Shown one piece after another: positions 45,952 through 58,338 of a stretch of 64,000 bases of DNA; position 1 is the stretch's first letter, and the number at the start of each line of letters is the position of its first letter. This DNA comes from Laguncularia racemosa. Taxonomy: Eukaryota > Streptophyta > Magnoliopsida > Myrtales > Combretaceae. The DNA is taken from positions 5,394,001 to 5,458,000 of the forward strand of contig JBBMOL010000018.1 of the NCBI GenBank assembly GCA_037954665.1, given 5' to 3'. Below the pieces are notes generated by a model. That model saw only the letters and a list, made by a program, of their open reading frames with translations, searched no databases and had not been told where the DNA came from. The position numbers and the translations under genes are program-made.

Positions 45952-48191
45952 CATTTAATCACCAAAATCAATATAGATGTCATGAGTTCTCACTCCAACC
46001 CTTAAATTATCACCAATTAACACTCAAACCAGATTTAACAAGAACAAATTAAGCCTCAAATTCATTATCATAGTAGTGGTTATACATGGTTCAACATAAT
46101 CTCCATTTAAGTACATCAAACTTAACTTCTAACTACATTTCCAATACCCAATAACACATAATGCATAATAATTCATAGATTACATTTTAAATCATCAAGT
46201 CACACTCACAACATCTCAATCCTAGTGGTGGCACCAAGGCTCAAACACCCATATGCATTCCTATTGATCCAATTTCAACCTATTTTCACCACAATTCATC
46301 TTCTAATTTAGCTAAACCTTATATCCCCCATACAACCTCAAATTTAATTAGATTGTTCTACTTCCACTATACTTCAACCATGTTGGAAATTTTAAATTAT
46401 AGCCCTAATCACCTTGTTTACATATCAATTCATTAAAGGTTAATCAATCTCAACATGTGATCACTATATACTTAAAAATCATCACTTAAAATACTCTCTA
46501 AACAACAAATCATTGTGCCAAAAGTTGATTTATCATATAATAACATCCAAACTAGATTTGAAGTTAGGAAAAGAAATCCTGCATCCATTCTTTTAAGTGG
46601 CAACATATCTATACACATCCTTATTTTGAAATCTTTTGCCCTAGACTTACTTCCAATCATTCAAAATTATATCTTGCATCTAACTCAGTACATTAAACAA
46701 TCAATCATCATCTAAAATACCCAAAAGTATCCAAATAAAAGCGTCAAGTGGCAATTCATCATGAAATCATTCATCAATCAAACTCAAGCCCATTAATCTA
46801 CAATTTGGAACTCTAAACATTTTAAAACCTCATCAATCCACAAGTTACCTTAATTGAGTCTCTTTACCATGTTGATGATCACTCACTCTTTCTTTGTCAC
46901 AAGCTAGTCATGAATCTCCAAGTGTGATAAGAGGATGTTTTCCTCACTTCAACAAAATTTCTAGTCATATCATTATCTAATTAGTATTTATAACTAAAAT
47001 TATAGCACTTATTCTTACTAAAACTCAACAAAGCTCACTTAACCCCTTAAGTTACCCATATCTTCATACTTGAGCCCCCCTTTAGGATCCTTTTTCTTGC
47101 TTAAACCAAAAAGAAAATCGGATTATAAAGCTTGGTTAGTAAGTATATTAGGGTAAGATTAAGCTCTAATGTTTAGTTATTAAGGTTTGAATGGAGGGTT
47201 TAAGGTTTAGACAGGTTTAGGACCTTACCTTGAGAGGTTTTTCAAGAAAAAAAAAAAAAAGAAGGAAGAGAGGCTGCTGGTTACATGGTGGAAAAAGGGT
47301 TTTTATAGTGTGCTAAAACCCTAGGGTTTAAAGGTACATGAGGGGGGACCACAAGGTGTATATTTAATAGCCAAGTGTCACTTATTTTGTGACATGCAAA
47401 ACATTCTTATTCTAGTTTATTTCCCAATTAATTTGGCTGAAACTTTGTCACCATATTCTCCAAATTTGGTTTAATAGTCTCACAATTTGGGCATCCTTTA
47501 GTAAAATCGAGCTTAAGGGCATTGACATCCAAATTTAAATCTTCTTTTTCCACTTGTTTCCAAATAATTTTTAATTGATTTTATTTACCTAATTAAGGTC
47601 TTAGAGTTATATTTAAGGTTTCTAAGAAATTTTGAGTTTAAATTCAATACAATCGTCTCTAAAGGACAAAAATGGTTATTTTTGGTAATTTATCTCCAAA
47701 TTTCAAAAGGTCACTCCCAATAATTTAAAATGACTCCTAATGACCTTAATTTAAGTTTTTTTTTTTTTTGTGATTTTAGCCAACTTAAGAGACTAAATCG
47801 AGTCTAAGTGCAAAATGATCATTTTGCAAAATTAATCTCCAACCTCCATTTTTTCCTTTTTAGTTGACTTTAAATAATTCCCTTATGATTTTATTTACTT
47901 AATTAGAGTCTTGGAATTTTACGTAAAGTCACTAGGTTATTTCAAAACTAATTTTGATAAAGTGAGTTCATGAACATAATGGTTATTTTGAAAAATATCT
48001 GGCCCTAAATTTTATAAATTCTTTCTTAATTAACTTTAAATTTTCCTTCTTAATCCCATTGATCTTGTTTGGGAATTTGGGGTTTTTCAATATTTCTATG
48101 TGGTCTAAATAGGTATTTTAGTATGACCTACAAATTCCTCTATATGTGCTCTTTTGTTTTTTCAACCATTATGAGCTTTGTATCACAATAC
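45952..48191. other. LTR-like intergenic DNA
   Basis: Continues the same kind of AT-rich, CA-containing text as the triplicated unit. 47090-48120 has the look of decayed LTR sequence, with recurring TTTATTTACCTAATTA(A)GGTCTTAGA-like phrases (near 47580 and 47890). The ORF at 46515-46715 and its reverse have no family signature. No retroelement coding part was found next to it. Confidence 0.35.
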
Positions 48192-48321
48192 TTCATGCAA
48201 TAAAACGCCAGTCTCAATATGGGTTTTGCAACATGTTAATCTTTATCTTATTTGGGTTCATGCAATAAAACGCCAGTCTCAATATGGGTTTTGCAACATG
48301 TTAATCTTTATCTTATTTGGG
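48192..48321. repeat. Perfect 65-bp tandem duplication
   Basis: The 65-bp phrase from TTCATGCAATAAAACGCCAG to CTTTATCTTATTTGGG occurs at 48192-48256 and again at 48257-48321 with no difference seen. Confidence 0.85.
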
Positions 48322-49723
48322 CCCCTTGGATTGCTACTTAGTTGATGGGGATCAAGAAAGGCCCTTTTCAACACCTCCTAGTCTCACTCTCATTATGTAG
48401 TGTGGATTTCATCTAATGCATGCAACATCACATGCTATGTATATGTATTTCATTCTTCTTTAGTTCTAATAGACATTAACTCATATATTTACAAACAAAA
48501 AGAAAAAGAAAAAGCATAACTAAAATAAGCTGCAAAAGCACTTGATTAGAATATGCCTATTATATTGCCAGTTACATCACATTGTAAACATTTTGGCACA
48601 TCCATAGCACCAACACATTAAGAGCCATCTTAAAATTATGAACAACATAGCTCCTTATACCATCACTCACCTCAAACTAGCAGGATTCTAGTTAGGTGTT
48701 AATCTTCTTCTCCACTTAGCCAAAGATACATGAGTGTCATATATGAATATTGTCTATGATATTGTTATTATTAGTGAACTTCTTATTACTTCTTTGGTGA
48801 TAATAATAGTATTATATGGTTTAGTAGTTACTTTTAGATGTTCCTATTAGATGTAGTAGTATTACTAAACCTACTACTAGTTAGATACATTCGATTAGTA
48901 TAGGTTTGTTGTAAATAAAATATTACATTTGGAATGGCATAATATTATTTAGAATAAAATGTTATATTTGGAAGGTGATGCTTGGAATAAGTAAATAATG
49001 GTAAATAGTATTAAATAAAAACTTTAATAAATTTATGATGGTATTCTCATAAATATACTTATTATTAGTACAAGTGTTAGTTCTAAAGGGTTTTCTTTTC
49101 TTTTCTTCTCTTCTTTTCTTTTTTCTTTTTAATATGCTTATGGTATTGTATTAAGTTAAGTAAATTGCAAATATACTCCTTATACCCGTTTCATATCTAC
49201 TTTATTTTGTCTTTTAATTTCATATTCCAAACCTAGGTGTGTTGTAGTCCAATATACACTCTTACCACAAGAAAAGCATGCAAGGGTAAAAATCCAACTA
49301 AAAACCACAATTAACCTTTCAACTCATAAATCTCTAAATCTCTTAGAAACAAATTTACTTGTAAAATTTCATCAGTTAAACTAATAGTTGAAATTTAATG
49401 TATCGAAACTAGAAAACTTTTAAAATATAAAATTATAATACTATATGAATTTTCAATTCATTAGGAACTTGTAAGTATCCTTTGTGCCTAAAATGTTTAA
49501 ATTCCAAATAGGTAAGCTGTGAAACCAAATATGGAGATATTTCACACATACACACACAAATGTTGCATTGCATACATTCCTAAACAGATATACTAAATGC
49601 AGCATACATATCAATCGACAATCATAAACACATAACATTTTAATTATCATATAAATCATAATGCAAAAATATCCATCACTCATAAAACTAAACTAATGAT
49701 AAACTGGGTACTAATCCCATGAA
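48322..49723. other. AT-rich intergenic DNA
   Basis: No gene. A pyrimidine-rich run is at 49093-49130. The open frame 49683-49453 (minus) has no recognisable features. Confidence 0.4.
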
Positions 49724-49980
49724 TATGTAATGATGAATTTGAAATTCTCAAGACCTCAATATAATGATGAATCTGAAGATCTCAAGGCCTCAATATGCAC
49801 AACAATGAATTTGAAAATTCTAACTATATAATAATGAATTTAAAGATTTTAAGACCTCATTAGCACAACGGTGAATTTGAAAATTCTAAGACCTTACTAT
49901 ATAATAACGAATTTGAAGATTTCAAGATCTCATTGGCATAATCAATCAAACTATAAAAATTCTAAGACTTCATTATCCCC
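49724..49980. repeat. Short degenerate tandem repeat, GAATTTGAA..TCAAGACCTCA units
   Basis: Phrases of the type (A)ATGATGAATTTGAA(A)(G)AT(T)(T/C)TCAAGACCTCA recur at about 49730, 49761, 49804, 49832, 49871, 49907 and 49960, spaced about 30-50 bp. Copies alternate between GAAAATTCTAA and GAAGATTTCAAG forms. Likely an old minisatellite. Confidence 0.5.
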
Positions 49981-50293
49981 CAATTACTAACTTGAAACCA
50001 AATCATTCAACAAACACAACTCATAAAAAATTGATAATAAAATTCTAATCTTACACTTACAACCAGCAAATAAGTAGTAGCTTATGTACCTACAATACGC
50101 TTAGGTCCTCAATAAATCCAGAACGAGTTCCTACTTCATAAGATAACATCAATTAGATACCTATAAATTAGAGATTTCATAGTCTATGCTTAGTTTTAGG
50201 TTTATCTCAAATTGCAATCTTGAAAATGAACTTATTAGTTAAAAATGGATATTCTTATAGGTCATACGATCAACTTGGAGGTTAACTGGTGGA

Positions 50294-51230
50294 TAGAGCT
50301 CTACAAGTGGGTTAAACAAGACCAACCTACCTCGAGCTACTTTAACCTACTGGCTAAATGAGTTAGCTTACTACAATTCATTTAATAAGTGGGATAGAAC
50401 TTTAGACTTGACCTACCCTACCATAAGTTGGTAGATTAGGCGAGGTAACTCGCTAACATGCTAAGTTTTTTTAATGCAAAAATTTAATGTTATAAAATAG
50501 ACCTCTTAAAATAAATGTTAATTATTGTACTCTAGTTGAGTTCTCTTAGGTCATCTTAGCTATGTCCCCACACTGATAAATTAATTAAAAAAAGAAAAAG
50601 ACGTCTTTCCTATGTTGTGATACAAAGTACCATTAAACACTCCTTATATATGATCATTGAAAAGTTTGCAAGAATAAGAAAAAAACTAAGAATAAAAGCA
50701 CTACTTCACATGATAAAGTTATATCCTCTATTGAATTTAGAAAAGGTTATTAGAAATTTAAATCACAAGAAGGTACAATATTTAGAGTCTAAGGCATCTC
50801 CCAAATGGAAATATAACATTTTTGTTTAGAGCTTATGATTCTTATGAGACTTGGGGTTTTTAACAAACTATTTATATATGGCTAGCAAATATATATGTAT
50901 GAATTTTTACTTCCATCTTAGTCCTAATTAGCAATATGATCGAATACCATCATTTCACTCTTCATAAGTGAATAAAATAATTTGAAATGGAATTTGAAAT
51001 AGAGTCATAACTAAACAATTTATTACTCTTTCATTTTTTTTTTTTTTTTGTGGGTTTGCGGGTGAACTTGACTTGTAGTGGATTGGTCTATTTGAACCAA
51101 TGGGTTAAGTAGGATGGGTCAAGTAATTCATCTTTTAACTGGGTCGAAATTTTCAACTCTAACTTTTTTTTTTCCTTTCTATGGATTAAATAGGCTAGCC
51201 TGCATAACCTACCCTACTTACACAACTCTA
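50294..51230. mobile_element. Possible old hAT-type non-autonomous element
   Basis: The left end TAGAGCTCTACAAGTGGG and, on the other strand, the right end TAGAGTTGTGTAAGTAGGG are similar over about 18 bp, and both are followed by GGGTTAA/GGTTA-rich text. The interior is AT-rich with one meaningless open frame (50617-50829). Flanking octamers CTGGTGGA and TTGATCGG match only in part, so the target duplication is not convincing. I rate this a candidate only. Confidence 0.35.
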
Positions 51231-53790
51231 TTGATCGGGAAGTCAACCAACTTAGCATCCAACCTTCTCCAACTCTCTTAATTCAACTTAGCATCTAACG
51301 CTTCTATCTCCAAATTCAATTTCTAGGTTTTTCCAAAATTGAAACTTGATTAAAATAGAGAAGATTGTTCAATGGTTTACCTTGTAATCACTTAGCGAAT
51401 ACCTAATGTGCTAAGGATAGAAATCCTTTTAAACCCTACTCAATGTATACCTTTAAATCAATAAACTCTAAATCAAACAACTTCCCATAATCTCTAAACA
51501 TGTTAGGATTCATTCTTACCTTGTTTGGTTATTGTCTTCTAAACTAACATTATCTTTCTTAATAGCCTTAGGTTGAGAGGAATGAGCTTCGAAGGGCTTT
51601 TGTACTCCTACATATGAATGGAGTTGAGGATTAGGAAGGCTATTTATAAGGGAACTAGGCAATTTACCTTTAGGTTGGCAACCTTCATATCGGGATTTTT
51701 CTTAACACGATCAATAAATATTCTCACCATCATATTATAATTTAACTTTGAATGATCTTGGTTAATTACCGCATTTACACATGTGGTGTCCTAAAAGATA
51801 TCAATAGTAAAAAGCTCTTGCAACTTCTTCTTACAAGCCTAAAATTTCCATTTCCAAACATTGTCCTTCTTCACAAAAAAAAAAAAAAAACCATTGGGAC
51901 TTGTTTAATTCTTCAACATTGAAGTTATAATGATTTTTAAAATGGTACATCTTAGCAAATTTAAATGAAATCGACTTTGGTGTTTAATCCATGTCCTTAA
52001 ACTCATCATTATAACCCAAGATACTATACATCTTGTTTATATTTTCCTCAAAAGTGATATAACTAATAGAATGGGATCTCTAACCCCAATGTCAATCATC
52101 TAAATTTCTTTTGGGTGTTGTGGTCCTTACATGGTATATTTTCAAATTGGAGGATGTGCGTTAAGCATATCATTTACAACATTTTCATGATTTCCCTCCT
52201 CCTTTTCAAAAGAACTCCATCATCTTAGCCTATTACAATACATTCCACATCAATATCATCTTGAGTTAGACCTTAGAGAATCCAATCAATTAGATTTTTC
52301 CTCATCATAGAAGAGTTTAGAAACCGACATGGAATCAAATGCAGCGGACATTAGAGAATCAGTAATCACATATTATTCTTGTTATTCCCCATGAATTAAT
52401 GTGTTTGGTTAAAATGTGTATTGTTTAAGTGGAGAACTCAATTCTTCATAAAATTTAACATATAAGTCTTGAATGCGATTTTCCCCAAATGCTTCAGCTA
52501 TTTCAATAAGGTTATCAACTTCATCATTATCCTTAATAACCATTAACTAATATAATACACTGTCGTGATAATAGTAAGGGTGCCTATATAATATTTCAAC
52601 ATGAACTATAGTAAGATTGATTATAATGCTTTCACATATCTTATGTAAGAATTCACTATAGTTGGAATTCTTTTTCACTTTCAACTTCTTAATCACATCC
52701 TTGTCACATGTCGGCCCTTATTGTCATTCAAAGTGTTTCTATGAGCATATATGATAAATTTTACAAATTTAACCATTTTTAACCTATTGACGTAATATGT
52801 AACCAATTAGTCTTCTAATAAATTTCTTAAATCCAACTGGTTTCTGTATGCAAGTGTTTCATCTAAAATTTAATGTCCACCTCTATACAAAACAACCATT
52901 TTCATAAACAATTTTGGAAATAATAGCCAAAAGCCCTTATGCTCTTTCTTCTTTCCTAAGAGTAATTTTTACAAAATCTTACATGCATAAATACCAACTA
53001 AAAAATGAAATTTCAATATCCTCAAGTTATGAAAATGACATGTGATATGTTAGGTATATCAATATTTATGGTAGCTTTAGAATCTGCATTTAATATCGAA
53101 AGTCAAATCCTTGATCAACATTGTAGCTTATTAAAATAAGAAATTGTAGAAGTTCTTTTTAATAAAATTTGTAATAAACTAAGCTATTATGATAAAATTT
53201 TCAATATTATATATTTCCATCGTTATCATTTTTTATATGTATAAATTCTTCAACTGTTTCCTTAGAATATTTAACAAAAAAATAATAAATTTAAAAATCA
53301 CTACTAACGGCAACTTCCATACAAATTATTAAGATTTCTTTTAACATTGTTAACTTATCTGTTAGTGTTTGACATGTATTGGTCTAAATAATTTAATTTA
53401 AATAAATAATATAATAAAAATAACTAAATTAGTAAAAATAATAAAGAAAAATCTATAAATGAAAAAGAAAAAATAGTAGAAAGTTAAAGGAAAAAAATAG
53501 AACCATCAATAAAAAATTAGACATTGACATTATTCCCAGGCAAAATTCTAAAATATTGCAATGTTTTTAAAAAATTCTGCAAATATTGTACTCAAAATAA
53601 CTATTCCTAAAATAGGTTTTGAAAATATTGATACAGTTTGTAACTTTAAGGTTAGAAAAAATTTTAAAACTGAAGGCGCATGCCACCTTTGTAGAAATCG
53701 GGTAAGAGATTTATTACATTCTCATCGTAGGCTCACATTCTACCTAAAGGATAGAAAATTATATTTAGTACAAACGATCAATATGATGAA
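51231..53790. other. AT-rich DNA, no gene recognised
   Basis: Between about 51900 and 52750 the text is less repetitive and read on the minus strand gives short open runs separated by stops (for example LDDWHWGKRSHSISYITFEE near 52110), which may be a decayed transposase or gene. I could not name a family. The rest is AT-rich. Confidence 0.3.
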
Positions 53791-53799
53791 TTTGAAGGA

Positions 53800-54795
53800 A
53801 AAAAAAAAAGGTTACCAAAATACCCATGACATGTTTTGCCTGTTAAACGCATTTTGATATATGCTGACAATATAGGTCGAGTGATACTGAGTGCCCCTCT
53901 TTATGTTCCAAAGTGCCACCAATGGACTGCCAGATTCTATATATAGTCCGTGTTGGCTAAGGAGTGCTATGTTAGGAAATCTATTCAAAGCCTACACTTG
54001 TAGGAGAATGGCGACCCCTCCAATCTTGTGTGCCAACGGCAATGGCACGATACAAGGTTAGTGATATAACCATGCTAAACATGTGGACCCCCAGCTATGC
54101 ATCCCAATAATGTTAAAATACTCCAACAGAGATAACCACATCGCATGGATGAGAGCGTTGGATTTATTAGCAAAGATAAATCCCCCCATTAGTTGCATTA
54201 TGTACACACATATATCGATAGATTTTCTCAATATCGGCGTTAGGTGGGAGCATTCAAAACATATCGCACAGCTATGTCATGTTAATGTGGCCCGCCTACC
54301 ACTAGGCCCCGGCTTTGTCCCAACAATTCTTCGTATATCGCACTCCAATCTAAGCAACTACTCCTTGTAACTACCCGACCATCAACGAGGAGTCCTAACT
54401 AGATCTTTACATCTTGTAGGGTGATAGTAAACTCTTTTGTTGGCATATGGAATGTATACGTCTCTAACCTCCATCACTCTAACAATGTTGTAATCATGTA
54501 CCAATCTAATGAAATGAACGGCAAGCGGCTCACACCTTCGAATCCCTCCAAATGTAGGTATGACTGCATTCGAGGATTGAGGGGGATGGTGCGCTCATCG
54601 CGATAAAGTAACAACTCATGCCATCAAACTGCGAGGGTTGATTGATTCTATAATGATAACAAGTGAAACATTATACCATTCATAATGTAACATAAACTAA
54701 TCAATAAGTGAAAGGTCATTTACCTCTCCATCCCAGACGACCTGTGATCGATCCTGCTGTATCAAGACTAAAAGATTGAAGGGTTCAAGCTCCAT
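53800..54795 (-). pseudogene. Plant mobile domain (MAIN-like) protein relic
   Basis: Plant mobile domain proteins are nuclear proteins often carried or amplified with transposons; MAIN is needed for meristem maintenance and TE silencing. Exon 1 (54795-54724) reads MELEPFNLLVLIQQDRSQVV, WDGE, then a GT donor. After an ~85-bp intron comes LLYRDERTIPLNPRMQSYLH, GFEGVSRLPFISLDWYMITT, ETYTFHMPTKEFTITLQDVK, LGLLVDGRVVTRSSC and WSAIYEELLG. Further on are GSTCLAWLYH, KIGGVAILLQV and YQNAFNRQNMSWVFW, all in family order. Stops interrupt it (after TTLLE, after QDVKI, after WLYH) and the frame shifts. The normal C-terminal half is missing. Confidence 0.75.
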
Positions 54796-54879
54796 CTATT
54801 ATGTAAAAAATATATATATTAAAAAAATTAGTATATGTTACCATTGATGTCAAAATATTAATTAACGATTTAGTACTGA

Positions 54880-55930
54880 CTATTTACTATCTAATTAACA
54901 GTTAATTAATAGCAACTAAAGTTTACACCTACTTTTATAATAATAAACAAAGATATTACATGTATAAGCAATTAAAATTTTTTTAGTAATTAATTTTACG
55001 ACGATTAATTAATAACATATCAACGACTAATTACTATTAATTAACTGTTAATCAATAACAAGTTAAATTTACAACTATTTTCACAAAAAACACACAAACA
55101 TAAATACATTTACAATTAATATAAAATTTCTCATTAATTATACTTAATGACATATTAACGATTAATTATTCTTAGTTAATAGTTAATTAACGACTTAATT
55201 TTACAACAGTTTCTACAATAACAAACTAACATATTACATTTATAATCAACACAAAATTTTTTACTACTTAATTTTCTAATAATTAATCAATGATATATTA
55301 ACGACTAATTACTGTTAAGTAATGATTAATTAATAACAATGTAATTTTATAACTACTTGTACAAAAATACATAAACATATTACATTTGCAATCGATACAA
55401 ATTTTTTTATTAATTAATTTTATAAAAATAAATTAATGACATATTAACAACTAATCATATTTAATTAATGGATCATTAATAATTTCTTAATTTCATAACT
55501 AATTATACAGAAACATACAAATAGTTTACATTTGTAATCAACACAAAATTTTTCATTAATTAATTTTCTAATAATTAATTACTTACATATGAACAATTAA
55601 TTACTACTAATTAATAATTAATTAACAACAATTTAATTTAATAACTACTTTTTACAAAAATATATTATAATAATACATAAAGATAAATCATTATAATCAA
55701 TACAAAGTTTTTTTATAATTATTTTTCTAATAATTAAATAATGAATAATTAAGGACTAATTACTTCATCATTAATAATTATTTTTATAATAATTTTCACA
55801 ACTAAAAATTAAGACATTTCATTTACGAAAATGCTAAAGTTTTTTACTATTTCATTTACTAATATTAATTAATAATATATTAACAACTAATTAATAATTA
55901 ATTAATAACCATTGCTATTTCAATAAAAAT
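54880..55930. repeat. AT-rich tandem array, ~142-bp period, about seven copies
   Basis: A block like CATAT(T/C)AACGACTAATTACT recurs at about 55017, 55153, 55298, 55440, 55588 and 55866, with weaker copies near 54870 and 55738. Between them every unit has a TTAATTAATAACAA(C) block, an ACAACTA(T/C)TTTTACA(A)AAA block, and ATTACATTTATAATCAA(C/T)ACAAA. Spacing 136-148 bp. Copies are diverged. The unit length is in the range of plant satellite monomers, but only a short array is present. Confidence 0.65.
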
Positions 55931-56540
55931 AGTATAGTACAAATAATTGTACTTACTTTTTTATGCATTCATACGAACTAGTATATTAATAAAAAAAAAA
56001 ATATCGAAATCTTGCTTTGCCGTAGGAATTGAAAAATGTCTTATAGATTTTTCTATATACGTACTTCAACAAGTTAAAACCTGCTTAAAATAGAAATTAA
56101 TAAAACAAAAATTTTCAAACCTGAGATAAAATAAAACTTATGGAGAAAATTCAAATATGTAAAAACAAACATATGAACTGAGAATTTATATTTATATTAT
56201 AAATTGTTAATACATTTTTTTTTGTGCATTGAAAATCACATATTATGATAATATATAAATTTATTGTATCATTTTATTATAATTTTTATAGGTTTACAAT
56301 ATTATTTTATAATAATTTTAGGATTCCATAATGCTTGAAAAAATATTCCCCGTACAAGTTTCAAAAGAAAATTTAACTTTAAAGTTACAATTCCTATCCA
56401 CACTTTCGAAACCTATTTTAGAAATAATTATTTCGATTACAACATTTATAATTTTTTTAAAATTACAATATTTTAAAATATTACCCCATTATTCCCATCA
56501 TTCATTTTTTCATCGACATTATTCTCATCATTCCCATCTT
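55931..56540. other. AT-rich DNA, no gene
   Basis: Nothing recognised. The open frame 56331-56621 on the plus strand runs against the ES2-like relic and has no family signature. Confidence 0.4.
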
Positions 56541-56559
56541 TTTCATTCGATTCTCCACT

Positions 56560-56949
56560 ATCCATCAAACTTGGAAACAAAAATATTGGGCGCTTTGCCA
56601 TCGAGCTCATCAAGGAAGTGAAATTTCACATAAAACTCAGACCAATGCCAAAGTGTTTGTTGCTTTTCAACTGGGCATTGCAGATTTGGATTGGGTCGCC
56701 GGTTTCGATCGCCTTGAGCCAATACAGCCACTCACGAAGCTTCGAGATATCTGGGAAGAAGCCGTGCTCAATGATCTTCTCGATCGCAGCGACGTATGTG
56801 TCTTCATCGACAACTATGTGGCATTTTCTAAGGTTAGGGTTAGGGTTTTTAGAGTGTGATTGAAGTGCGGGGGAATCATTGGGAGTGTGTAAGGATAGGG
56901 ACGGTGTAGAGAGTTGGTGCGGAGAGTAGCCTGGAAAGAGAAGCATCAT
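56560..56949 (-). pseudogene. ES2/DGCR14-like splicing factor relic, internally deleted
   Basis: ES2 (DGCR14, ESS-2) is a nuclear protein linked to the spliceosome C complex. From ATG 56949 the minus strand reads MMLLFPGYSPHQLSTPS, VVDEDTYVAAIEKIIEHGFF, PDISKLREWLYWLKAIETGD and PIQICNAQLK, the typical ES2 N-terminus. After NAQLK the homology is lost (SNKHFGIGLSFM and stop); at about 56626-56590 a later ES2 block resembling NFTPLDEFDGK returns with one base missing. So a large central part is deleted and a frameshift follows. The usual protein is about 500 residues. Identification is from memory of the family. Confidence 0.7.
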
Positions 56950-57534
56950 AAATGGAAAAGAGTGAGAGAGAGATTAAGATTGGTTTTTCTTGAGGAGTTT
57001 TCAAGAGGAATTTGTACAGACAAATTGAAGAAGAAGGATTTGGGAATGAGGGCAAATTGGTTTTCAAGAGATGTAGAAGTAAAAGGGTTGGATTTGATCC
57101 AATGTTAGAACGGTGGATGGATGATTATGTGTAAAGAAGGGCCAGGTGTGGTTAATCATTTGTTATTGAGTCTGGTGACTGATCTTTTGCCGGTTTTATT
57201 TTTTATTTTTTTTACTTTAATTTTTTATTATTTCTTTTTTATATATATATATATAGATTTTTCTTTATTATTTCTACCAATTTAGTTAATTTTATTATAT
57301 TATATTATTTTATTTAAATTAATTAAAAAAATTTAAATTCCTCCCAAGTCCAATGCCAATACTTCATGAAAATCAATCTCTTAAAACAAAACTAATATTA
57401 TATTCAATTCAACTCCATCAATAACTACCACATACAATTTAAATCCCCAACAACTAATTAGACCATTAATACCAATGAATCAGTTTTCCAGCGACATTCA
57501 CCAATAACTCTTCCCTAAAAGCTTTTATACCAAG
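56950..57534. other. 5' flank of the ES2-like relic and AT-rich DNA
   Basis: 56950-57120 could be the former 5' leader of the ES2-like gene. After 57190 the DNA is AT-rich, with (TA)n at 57240-57255. A motif GCTTTTATACCA at 57521-57532, read on the minus strand as TGGTATAAAAGC, resembles a degraded methionine-tRNA primer site. Confidence 0.35.
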
Positions 57535-58338
57535 TGTGATGGGGGCTAATTCTAATGGATTGGGTTAGCTCAATAGGGGTTTGAAATTGGTAAATTTAAT
57601 AAAAAGATATATTTTTATGATTCTTTCATGTTTAACTACACTAATAAAGGAAAAGGGATATCAATGAATTATTAGTTGGATATTACATGTCAAAGGATAA
57701 AACAAAATGAATTTGATTAAATCTTAAGATTGATATGATTTATAATCATAAAAGATAATTGGGCCACCGAAAGAATCTAATATGCTCATAAATTTTAATA
57801 ACAAATATTAAAGGAATTCAACATTATATACAAATCACAATAACAAAGTATTTACCATTATCTATAAAGGTTGATAAGAACAAAAGGTTGTGAGAAAATT
57901 TATCAATTCATTAAGGGAGAAAAATATTAAAATCTTAACTTGTGTTATGTAACATAGGAGACCTTTATATAGGTAAGAATAATTAATCCTAATTGCTATA
58001 AAGGAAAATATAAAATAAAAAAGGAAATTAATTAACAACCCAATGGCTAGGGATTACATGATTAAAGAAAATATTAAGTAAGAAAATGAAAATACGAGCT
58101 AATTATAGAAACTAAAACAGTTAAGAAGCTATGAAAATAAATGAAACGCGCAGAAAATAGTGTGATTAATTGATTACCCGGTTGACCGGCTTTTGGGTTT
58201 AGTTGATTGCATAAACCGATGGACCACCTTCTACTATCTAATCGACCGCCTGACCAATCAATCCCCATCTTTGGTGGATCTTGGTCTACATTACCATCGA
58301 GTTTTGGGGTCTAAGTTGATAAAAGGGGTCGTGTTACA
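57535..58338 (-). mobile_element. Candidate LTR remnant (about 800 bp)
   Basis: The plus strand begins TGTGATGGGGGCTAATTC and ends GGTCGTGTTACA, so it has TG...CA ends, and a degraded methionine-tRNA primer-like site lies 2 bp outside its left end, as expected for a 5' LTR of a minus-strand element. GACC/GGTC-rich text (58170-58270) recalls copia-type LTRs. No partner LTR or internal genes remain and no target duplication can be tested. Confidence 0.35.

Noticed and set aside
52000..52750. Possible transposase or gene on the minus strand
   Set aside because: Only short open runs between many stops and no motif I could assign; recorded as unknown.
53561..54606. Plus-strand open frames of 60-98 codons
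   Set aside because: Most are antisense to the plant mobile domain relic and none has family features.
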